Positions 8,020 through 14,028 of a DNA stretch of 23,318 nucleotides are shown piece by piece (within the stretch, counting starts at the first letter, position 1; each line of letters starts with the position of its first letter). The DNA comes from a virus: IMG/VR virus record IMGVR_UViG_3300037452_000339, positions 1-23,318 of that record, one strand, 5' to 3'. A program made the position numbers and the translations under genes. A model generated the notes under the pieces. The model was not told where the DNA came from, searched no databases, and worked only from the letters and a program-made list of their open reading frames with translations.

Positions 8020-8248
8020 TATTATTGTTTTGGATTGCACCGATTTTTAGTGATTGCACCGATTTTTCATCGGATTCAGCCGGGTGAATTTCCTCTGTTG
8101 GGATGGCTTCAAAGAGGCTGGCGATATGCGGGTACTTCTGCAGGTACCATTCCGCGTCTTCGTCGGCCAGGTTATCATTGGTATGAATTGCGGGCGAGCG
8201 TGGCGCGAATTGGTGGCGGCCGGGTTTTAATATGTATTTCTTGCTCAT
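7994..8248 (-). CDS. Small phage protein of unknown function, overlapping the portal gene
   Basis: The 84-residue protein has a compact core (KKYILKPGRHQFAPRSP, then DEDAEWYLQKYPHIASLFE) followed by an acidic, Asn-rich tail. The core looks like a short conserved phage protein, with a basic start and a helix ending in HIASLFE. The last part of the gene, from about residue 60, is encoded by two copies of the ATCGGTGCAATC short repeat read in two frames, so the C-terminus may be a repeat-driven extension. It overlaps the portal start by 26 bp, implying translational coupling. A neck or head accessory role is possible; no family is recognised. Confidence 0.68.
   Translation of the reverse strand: MSKKYILKPGRHQFAPRSPAIHTNDNLADEDAEWYLQKYPHIASLFEAIPTEEIHPAESDEKSVQSLKIGAIQNNNNEDLFTTN
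8033..8067. repeat. Tandem GATTGCACCGATTTTT repeat inside coding sequence
   Basis: Two copies of a 16-nt unit occur at 8033-8048 and 8052-8067, with a 3-nt spacer. They belong to the GATTNCACCGATTT family also present at 5-38 and within 11775-12000. They lie inside the 3' part of the 84-aa gene and just upstream of the portal start. Confidence 0.7.
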
Positions 8249-8262
8249 AGCATTTGAGTTTT

Positions 8263-8342
8263 AGTCCATGGACCGTGGTCCATAGTCCATGGCACTTGAC
8301 GTTAGTTTACTACTATGGACTATGGTCTATCGACTATGGTCT
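8263..8342. repeat. CCATGG-family inverted repeat (hairpin), copy 2
   Basis: The left arm at 8263-8292 (AGTCCATGGACCGTGGTCC and onward) is related to the copy at 4522 base for base over most of its length. The right arm at about 8312-8342 (ACTATGGACTATGGTCTATC and onward) is its imperfect complement and runs to the stop codon of the tail-tube-like gene. It fills the gap before the 84-aa gene. Confidence 0.75.
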
Positions 8343-8929
8343 TACGAAGCCAATAGCGCTTCAATCGCAGCGATGGTGCTGGCGTAGGTAGCAGCGCCAG
8401 TGGTGGGCGGGATGGATACGGCGCGCGGCGGGTAAGGCTCCCTCAGTTTGTCGGGATTGGTGAGTTTTAGTTTGTAGCCACCGTCGACTGTTTCGTCAGC
8501 TGCGCTCCGTTCGGCATCGGTTAAAATCAGGCCGTTGACTGCACCAAACAATTCGATGGCGGTATCGCTGGAGTTGAAATTGTTTACCGCGATAGCGCAT
8601 ACGCGGCCGTAGCCCATGGCCATCAGCTGCGCTTTGATGTCGACAGAGAAACCGGCGATGTTAAAGTCGATTTCTTCGGTATAACGCGGCCCGACTGATG
8701 TTTTGGCCAGTTTGGATGAGGTGTTGAAACTGTTGTTTGTCCCCTCGAATTTGTAAATGTTGGTGCCGGTTGCGGCAGTAAGGCCGGTAACGATAAGCGG
8801 GTTGGTGGTATCGTAGGTGAGCGTGACGTCGCCCTGGTTAAAGATGTAGATCACATCCTCGATGCCGGCGGTTACAGGCGCATCAGTACCTAAACTGAAG
8901 CCTGCGTTTATTTTATTGTAAATTGACAT
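8342..8929 (-). CDS. Tail-tube-like structural protein (putative)
   Basis: The 195-residue protein has beta-rich segments typical of tail tube proteins: an N-terminal VIYIFNQGDVTLTYD, then TGTNIYKFEGTNNSF, then GPRYTEEIDFNIAGFSV, and a helix KAQLMAMGYGRVCAIAV. A long acidic-then-basic C-terminal part follows (ADETVDGGYKLKLT, then REPYPPRAVS). Tube subunits stack as hexamers under the sheath or alone in siphophages. The gene sits between capsid and the 84-aa/portal pair, which is also compatible with a head-decoration or neck role. The fold assignment is by eye, so confidence is moderate. Confidence 0.6.
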   Translation of the reverse strand: MSIYNKINAGFSLGTDAPVTAGIEDVIYIFNQGDVTLTYDTTNPLIVTGLTAATGTNIYKFEGTNNSFNTSSKLAKTSVGPRYTEEIDFNIAGFSVDIKAQLMAMGYGRVCAIAVNNFNSSDTAIELFGAVNGLILTDAERSAADETVDGGYKLKLTNPDKLREPYPPRAVSIPPTTGAATYASTIAAIEALLAS

Positions 8930-8938
8930 GGGAATAAA

Positions 8939-9060
8939 TTAGTGAATTGTTGAATTAGTGAATTAGTGATTGGTTGTGGTTAGTGATTACATGAGTTACT
9001 GAACAGGTATGCGAACATTTAAAATTCACTAATTCAATAACTCACTAATTCACTAATTGC
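8939..9060. repeat. Inverted repeat built of AATTAGTG units
   Basis: TTGAATTAGTGAATT at 8950-8964 is perfectly complementary to AATTCACTAATTCAA at 9023-9037. The flanks carry further AATTAGTGA / TCACTAATT words on both sides, so the pairing extends imperfectly. It fills the whole gap between the capsid and tail-tube-like genes. Confidence 0.8.
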
Positions 9061-9061
9061 T

Positions 9062-10270
9062 TCAGGCTGACAAGTAGAACAGCTCGTTGGCAAACTTGAA
9101 GTTCACGGCGGCTTTCATCCTGGCCTTCATGCGTACCACGTTATCGTTGGTGTATGGCTTCATGTAAACGGTTGAAAGTTCGGAAGCATCGCCTAAAAGG
9201 TCAACACCTAAAAACAGGTTTGAGGAACGGGCGCCGAGGATGGTGTTAGCCTGCCAGTGGTTCATGATCTGCAGGGGCAAACCCAGGTAATCCATCTTTT
9301 TTACATCGGTAAAGGCGTTGATAACGTTCAGCGCCTTGTTTGCCTGTGCCTGGGCATAAGCGTAACCAATATGCAGAGGTATCTGCAGGTTAAAATCTTC
9401 CTGGATACGGTCGGCGGGATCAAGCTGGGCGTAAACACTTCCCAAAACGGATAACACATTGGTTACGTTGATATAGCTAATGGTAGCTGCAGTGGATGTG
9501 CCGCTAAAGCTTGCGGCCAAACGGCTGTTGATCTCGTTATAGTTCCTTACCAGCTTAAACGACGTGGCATTTAAAATCTGGATAAAGTACGATTGGCCCT
9601 GGATTGCAACGCCCGGCGTGCCATTGGTGATATCCGTGCTGCTACCGGTTACCGAGGTTATGGTCACCACGTCGCCGTCGGCTAAGGTCGATGTACTGCT
9701 GACTGTGACCGTTCCGGTGTCATCAATGCCTGTAGCAGCCATTGAAGTTGCCGGTTTATCCAGGCTAACTTTGAAAACCCCTGAAGCTGATGCGATGCTG
9801 GGCAATAAGCCAGTGAATGCTGCGGTGAACGTTGCTTCCTTTGTGGAACCCTTGCCCAGCCAGTACAAACGCTCATTAGCGATCTGGATCTTGGTGAGGT
9901 AGCGCTGAACCATAAAGTCGGACAAGTCGACCACGCCTTCATAATCCAAGAACGCGCCAGGTTTAAGGCTTTGCGCTTCCCAGGACTGGATGAGCTTGTC
10001 CCATTGTTCCTGCTTCATAAATTCGTAAACCACGGGGTCAAGGTAGCTTTCGTTTTGGAGTGCGGTTGTGCCCTGGTCATTGAACATCCCCGAGGGGTCC
10101 TGCAAAACCACGTCGTCATCAACATCGAGGATGATCTTGCGCGATTTTACGTCACTAATAACGGTCAGTAATCCACGCTTAACGGAATCGGCTTCCAAAA
10201 GCGTGCTGGCCATAAACCCGGCCAGCGCTTCGCCGGCATAGGTATTGTTGGTAAAGGTGAATTGAGCCAT
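9062..10270 (-). CDS. Major capsid protein with an inserted Ig-like domain
   Basis: The 402-residue protein has an N-terminal part (GEALAGFMASTLLEADSVKRG, about residues 12-32) and a capsid-like middle with DLSDFMVQRYLTKIQIANERLYWLG. Near residues 165-265 there is a Ser/Thr/Gly-rich insertion containing ADGDVVTITSVTG and SYFIQILNATSFKL, the pattern of the small Ig-like domains found in many phage head and tail proteins. After it, the capsid fold resumes (IPLHIGYAYAQAQANKALN and a C-terminal KFANELFYLSA). It directly follows the ClpP-type protease in transcription order, the standard pairing for capsid maturation. Recognition is from architecture and context; a divergent HK97-type shell protein is the best reading. 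Confidence 0.78.
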   Translation of the reverse strand: MAQFTFTNNTYAGEALAGFMASTLLEADSVKRGLLTVISDVKSRKIILDVDDDVVLQDPSGMFNDQGTTALQNESYLDPVVYEFMKQEQWDKLIQSWEAQSLKPGAFLDYEGVVDLSDFMVQRYLTKIQIANERLYWLGKGSTKEATFTAAFTGLLPSIASASGVFKVSLDKPATSMAATGIDDTGTVTVSSTSTLADGDVVTITSVTGSSTDITNGTPGVAIQGQSYFIQILNATSFKLVRNYNEINSRLAASFSGTSTAATISYINVTNVLSVLGSVYAQLDPADRIQEDFNLQIPLHIGYAYAQAQANKALNVINAFTDVKKMDYLGLPLQIMNHWQANTILGARSSNLFLGVDLLGDASELSTVYMKPYTNDNVVRMKARMKAAVNFKFANELFYLSA

Positions 10271-10317
10271 TTTTAGTTTTTTGTTTTATTATTTTGATTG
10301 GTTTAGTGGCAGCGGCG

Positions 10318-10368
10318 AGTAGCAGTAGCAGTTGAGATTAGTAAGGCATAAATACTGCCACTGCTACT
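10318..10368. repeat. AGTAGC-unit inverted repeat between protease and capsid genes
   Basis: AGTAGCAGTAGCAGT at 10318-10332 matches, at 14 of 15 positions, the reverse complement of ACTGCCACTGCTACT at 10354-10368; the one mismatch would be a G-U pair in one strand's RNA. The right arm touches the protease stop codon, so an attenuator hairpin between protease and capsid genes is plausible. Confidence 0.65.
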
Positions 10369-11579
10369 TATTTCGCGACTGCTCTCCGAACCGCGTTTTG
10401 TGCAAGCTGTGTTTGCGGAGCGAAGAAAGGAACAGGTTCGGATTTTGCTTTTGCGCTGCGTTTCGAGCCTTCTGGGGTAAAGTCAGATTTGATCTCGTTT
10501 TTTACTTCTTCCCGGGTCTTTTTAAGACGAAGGCTCGCTACCTCCAGGGCTTCACGCGCCTCGGCTAACAGTGCATTTTGTGCGTGCAGTTTAGCTTTGA
10601 TGTGCTGGAGCCGGTTTTGGATGTCCTTCGGTTTTTTTGACGATCTCAATTTGTCCGAAGGCATAGTGTCGTCGTCATCATAAGCATCCTGGTCGGTGCC
10701 TGGTTCGGCGTCCGGGTCGGCGGGGGTAACTTTTTGTACTTTACCGCCCTGTACCGCAATTTCGTCGCCAGTGGCAGTTGTGTAGCAATCGCTGGCCGCC
10801 GGGCTGCTCATGTCTTCGTCGTTGTAAACTTCGGTGCCTTCGTCCAGTTCGCCTGCATGGTGCAGGACGCCTTTGTCGGTAATTGTTTGTTTGTTCACGA
10901 CTTTCTTAAAGAAGTTCATGATCTTATCCAAAACCGACGTGGTTCTTTCGATAAGTTCTTTGTTTTCAGTGTTCATGTTACTTTTATTGGTTAAGATCTT
11001 GTTGATATACCGTTTGTAAAATACCGGTGCGCTGTCCACATAATTCCGGATGAGGGTTTTATTGGTTATTTCTGCGCTGTAATCTTCCACCTGGTCGATA
11101 AAGCCCAGATCGAGCGCCTGATCAGCGGATAACCAGGTGACGGAGTCGATCAAACTGTTAACCCTAACCCCGTCCAACCCGGTTTTGTCCATGTAAATTT
11201 GTGCCAGGCGTGCCTGTACAGTGTTCAGCATTTGCACGTCTTTTAGCAACTCGTCGGCATTGCCGCCGGTGCCTACCATCGGTTTGTGGATCATCAGTAG
11301 GGCGTATTTGCTCATCACCACGCTTTTGCCACCCATTGCCACTATTGACGCGGCCGAGGCAGCCAAAGCATCAATGTACGTAGTGACGTTGCCGGGATAT
11401 TTTTTAAGCAGATCGTAAATGGCAATGGCATCAAAGGCGCTGCCGCCAACGGAGCTGATATGTACTTCCACATCCTGGCCCGCGGCGGCTTCCAGCTGTA
11501 ATTGAATGTAAGACGATGACAGGCTGCCCGAGCCTATGCAATCGGTATCGGTGTCGTATAAATATATTTTATAGCTCAT
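10368..11579 (-). CDS. ClpP-type phage head maturation protease with C-terminal scaffold-like region
   Basis: Residues 1-200 form a ClpP/S14 serine protease domain. HISSVGGSAFDAIAIYDLL (about 40-58) holds the oxyanion Gly-Gly-Ser, DALAASAASIVAMGG (70-84) the nucleophile region (Ser75 by alignment with ClpP; Ser78 is the other candidate), and LLMIHKP (94-100) the catalytic His98. Phage members cleave scaffold and capsid during head assembly. The remaining 200 residues start with acidic low-complexity sequence and end in a charged coiled coil (KDIQNRLQHIKAKLHAQNAL and onward). This resembles protease-scaffold fusions. An in-frame Met202 (ATG at 10976) after an A-rich leader could make the C-terminal part alone, as in lambda C/Nu3. 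The capsid gene follows. Confidence 0.87.
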   Translation of the reverse strand: MSYKIYLYDTDTDCIGSGSLSSSYIQLQLEAAAGQDVEVHISSVGGSAFDAIAIYDLLKKYPGNVTTYIDALAASAASIVAMGGKSVVMSKYALLMIHKPMVGTGGNADELLKDVQMLNTVQARLAQIYMDKTGLDGVRVNSLIDSVTWLSADQALDLGFIDQVEDYSAEITNKTLIRNYVDSAPVFYKRYINKILTNKSNMNTENKELIERTTSVLDKIMNFFKKVVNKQTITDKGVLHHAGELDEGTEVYNDEDMSSPAASDCYTTATGDEIAVQGGKVQKVTPADPDAEPGTDQDAYDDDDTMPSDKLRSSKKPKDIQNRLQHIKAKLHAQNALLAEAREALEVASLRLKKTREEVKNEIKSDFTPEGSKRSAKAKSEPVPFFAPQTQLAQNAVRRAVAK

Positions 11580-11591
11580 AGTTTTGGTTGG

Positions 11592-11623
11592 TCCGGAAGT
11601 CCGAAAAGTCGGAAAGTCTGGAA
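11592..11623. repeat. AGTCCGGAA-like short direct repeat
   Basis: Four successive 8-9-nt words, GTCCGGAA, GTCCGAAA, GTCGGAAA and GTCTGGAA, lie just upstream of the protease start. It is another low-complexity intergenic repeat of the same style as those at the other structural-gene junctions, but here direct rather than inverted. Confidence 0.5.
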
Positions 11624-11686
11624 GATGAATGTATGGTTTGGTAGTGGGTTTGATCTTTTTAAACCCTTTTTGATACTCGGATAGGT

Positions 11687-12060
11687 GATCAATACAAATA
11701 TCCGGAGAAGTTTTTAATGTGATGGTGACAGTGTTTTGTCAGTAATGCTTTTTATGCTGATTGGCATAGTTGTTTTTGTGATTTTACCGGTTTTTAAATG
11801 ATCGTCTGATCAATACAAATGTCGGGAGAAGTTTTTAATGTAATGGTGACAGTGTTTTGTCAGTATTAATTTTTTGTGATTTCACCGATTTTCCTGTGAT
11901 TTCACCGACTAGTACAAATATACAAGCAATATTTCGGAGTGATGGTGACAGTGTTTTGTCAGCATTATTTTGTGATTGCACCAATTTCAAATCAATCCGA
12001 CCGGTTATAACAAAGATCGGAAGAAGTTTTTAAAGCAATGGTGACACTGTTTTGTCAGTA
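11687..12060. repeat. Four-copy array of a roughly 55-nt repeat with a TGACA-N6-TGTCA palindrome
   Basis: Four related units occur at 11687-11744, 11808-11865, 11911-11964 and 12005-12060. Each ends in a nearly invariant block GGTGACAGTGTTTTGTCAG; copy 4 reads GTGACACTG. The core is the dyad TGACA-N6-TGTCA, at 11726-11741, 11847-11862, 11946-11961 and 12042-12057. Units 1, 2 and 4 also share GGAGAAGTTTTTAA-like sequence upstream of the dyad. Dyad spacings are 121, 99 and 96 bp. Spacers carry GTGATTNCACCGATTT words. This is the only gene-free stretch over 300 bp in the window. It runs from upstream of the protease gene to 2 bp from the lepB stop. It resembles a protein-binding or hairpin array; the factor is unknown. 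Confidence 0.85.
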
Positions 12061-12062
12061 CC

Positions 12063-13160
12063 TCAATTGATCGGCCTGAATACCCTGTCCCAACGTACTT
12101 TGTGGAAAATATCTTTTGTTGAATCAGTGCTGAAAAAGTTCATCACCGCTTTGCCTATGATATGATCTTCCGGCACATACCCCCAAAACCGGCAATCCAG
12201 CGAATCGTGGCGGTTATCGCCCATCATCCAGTAATAATCCATTTTAAACGTGTAGGTATCTGCTTTTTGTCCGTTGATCAGGATGCCATTGGCGGTGGTT
12301 TCTACTTTATTATGTTCGTAAACTTCGATTGCGCGGCGGTAAAGGGCGAGCGTGGAATCATTAAGTTTTACCGTCCAGCCTTTTTTTGGCATTTGGATGG
12401 GGCCGAAATTGTCGATATTCCATTTAAAGTGCGGATCGTGCGGAAACACTGCTGTGTCCAAAACTCCGGCCGGTTGTATATAAGGTGTAACACTTTTTAC
12501 GTTTGAAAACGATTTTAACGTTGCAACGCTTTGTGCCGGCATTACTACTTCCATAGTATTAGCACCGAGCGGCTGCCGTATCTCCATGTGCAAATCTTCA
12601 AGCGCCTGTGGATTTATATCGGTCCCATCGGTAACTACCGCATAGGATGTTTGGGCTTTGGGTGCGTTCCATGACGCTTTACCGTTAATATATACATGGC
12701 TATTTACAATTGTTAATACGTCCCCGGGAGTTGCCTGGCAGCGTTTGATCAGCGTGGTACGCTGGTCTACTGGCACATCGAAATCGGCATCAGCCGGTTT
12801 GTTAAATACCACAACGTCGTATTTTTTAATGCTGGTAAACGCAGGCAAGCGGAAATAAGGCAGTTGAATAGCATCCGAGTAAGTGTTTATACCAAACATT
12901 TTGGGTTCGGTAAATGGTATGGAGAGCAGGGTTATGGGCATCCGTGCGCCATAGCTGCATTTACTTACAAAAAGGTAATCGCCGGTGAGTTCGCTTCCTT
13001 CCATTGAACCGGAGGGAATAGCATAAGCCGAAAAGAGTAAACCACGGACAATGGTGGCGGCAATCACTGCGAAAATCACAGCGTCGACCCATTCACGGAG
13101 CTTGGTTTTTTTAATTTTTGGCTTGTCTGATTTTTTCTTGAAAGGCAATTTCCAGTTCAT
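12063..13160 (-). CDS. lepB: Signal peptidase I
   Basis: The 365-residue enzyme would cleave signal peptides from secreted proteins at the outer face of the inner membrane. A basic N-terminus precedes one membrane helix (about residues 25-45). The family boxes follow: IPSGSME with nucleophile Ser52, TLIKRCQATPGD with general base Lys139, and MGDNRHDSLDCRFWGYVPEDHIIGKA (boxed region about 313-338). A long insertion between the Lys and MGDNR boxes is usual for Bacteroidota enzymes. All catalytic parts look intact. It is flanked by phage-type genes rather than by its usual housekeeping neighbours, and may be a second lepB copy carried as cargo or a host gene displaced by rearrangement. A perfect palindrome abuts the start codon. 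Confidence 0.95.
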   Translation of the reverse strand: MNWKLPFKKKSDKPKIKKTKLREWVDAVIFAVIAATIVRGLLFSAYAIPSGSMEGSELTGDYLFVSKCSYGARMPITLLSIPFTEPKMFGINTYSDAIQLPYFRLPAFTSIKKYDVVVFNKPADADFDVPVDQRTTLIKRCQATPGDVLTIVNSHVYINGKASWNAPKAQTSYAVVTDGTDINPQALEDLHMEIRQPLGANTMEVVMPAQSVATLKSFSNVKSVTPYIQPAGVLDTAVFPHDPHFKWNIDNFGPIQMPKKGWTVKLNDSTLALYRRAIEVYEHNKVETTANGILINGQKADTYTFKMDYYWMMGDNRHDSLDCRFWGYVPEDHIIGKAVMNFFSTDSTKDIFHKVRWDRVFRPIN

Positions 13161-13178
13161 GATAAACGGAGTTTATCA
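13160..13178. promoter_or_regulatory. Perfect 8-bp palindrome abutting the lepB start codon
   Basis: TGATAAAC-GGA-GTTTATCA is a perfect inverted repeat with a 3-nt centre. Its first base is the A of the lepB ATG (minus strand). In mRNA it would place a stable small hairpin immediately before the start codon; as DNA it is a typical operator length. Either could limit lepB expression. There is no direct evidence for a factor. Confidence 0.6.
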
Positions 13179-13200
13179 TTTAGATGGCGTGTGGATCTTA

Positions 13201-13220
13201 TTGTTACAGATTGTTACAGA
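13201..13220. repeat. Tandem TTGTTACAGA repeat upstream of lepB
   Basis: Two perfect, adjacent copies of the 10-nt word TTGTTACAGA lie 40-60 bp upstream of the lepB start. One helical turn separates them, which suits side-by-side binding of a regulator, but a chance repeat cannot be excluded. Confidence 0.45.
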
Positions 13221-13246
13221 AATTTGGGATTACAATGTAAAATAAA

Positions 13247-13929
13247 TCATTCCCATATGACGAGCACACCATTTACCATCTCACTGCTTCTTACTGAAGT
13301 TCTTCTGTTATAAATTATACTATGCCGGTCCATCCCTAAAAGCCTACGCAAATAATTTTTCTTTTGTTCAGTTTCGGCGTTGGCTAAGAGGCCATTAATT
13401 ATGAAGGCCGCTTTTTCCGATTGGTTTGACAGTACCAAAGCAATTGTCCGTTGAATTTGCATCGATTCATAATGTTTATTTTTAACGCCGATTGAATCGA
13501 CGATAAAGCTAATGACGGACAATGCATCACTATAATATTTATTAGTAGATATTGTGTCACCTTTTAATTCATAGTATTCTCCGACTAAAATGGTACAATA
13601 GGTGTCTTCCGGCCATTTCTGTACAATTTTCCTCATCGTAATAAATAGACTATCTTGAAGTTTTAGTTCGCCAAAAATGTCCAGTTTGTCCAAGTAGCCA
13701 AAAAAGTAATTGCTATCGAGCGCTATTTGTTTGTTTTGAAGATTTAAAGCAATTCTCAATGCCTTTTCTCTTTCAATTGGGGACTGATAACCACTAATCA
13801 AGTCGCCGGCCTGTTTATTTAACTGTACAACTTTCGGATTGATCTTGTCCGGATAAATTTTGCCTGGGCAAATGCTTGCCGAAAACAGAAAACCAAGGCG
13901 AGAAGAAGAATATTCGAAATTTTATTCAT
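13247..13929 (-). pseudogene. Frameshifted secreted helical (TPR-like) protein
   Basis: An ATG at 13929 starts a clear Sec signal peptide (MNKISNILLLALVFC, then AFAQ), but this frame stops at 13819 after 36 codons. The rest of the protein continues in another frame, open from about 13921 to 13247. Its sequence picks up right after the signal peptide as KIYPDKINPKVVQLNKQAGD, then a helical body of about 185 residues with TPR-like helix pairs (EREKALRIALNLQNKQIALD and others). One inserted base near 13860-13866 would restore a single protein of about 225 residues. A -7 promoter element 20 bp upstream supports the 13929 start. No family is recognised. It is a pseudogene unless the frameshift is a sequencing error. 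Confidence 0.78.
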
Positions 13930-13949
13930 GCAATGAAGGTCTATTTGTA

Positions 13950-13957
13950 CAAAATTA
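13950..13957 (-). promoter_or_regulatory. Bacteroidota-type -7 promoter element
   Basis: TAATTTTG on the minus strand matches the Bacteroidota -7 consensus TAnnTTTG and lies 20 bp upstream of the ATG at 13929, within an AT-rich leader. The -33 region is weak (TTTTTA about 18 nt upstream). It supports the signal-peptide start of the frameshifted gene. Confidence 0.5.
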
Positions 13958-14028
13958 AAATAAAATTGCTTACTGTAAAAACGGTTTTTTTTATTTTGGA
14001 CTTCATTGTGTGCCCCCCATTTGATTTA

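Noticed and set aside
8019-8040. GTG start for the portal at 8040
   Set aside because: The added residues come from the GATTGCACCGATTTTT repeat; the ATG at 8019 has an A-rich leader.
11687-12060. CRISPR array
   Set aside because: Only four units, their sequences drift outside the dyad, spacings are irregular (121, 99, 96 bp), spacers share a common short word, and no cas genes are present.
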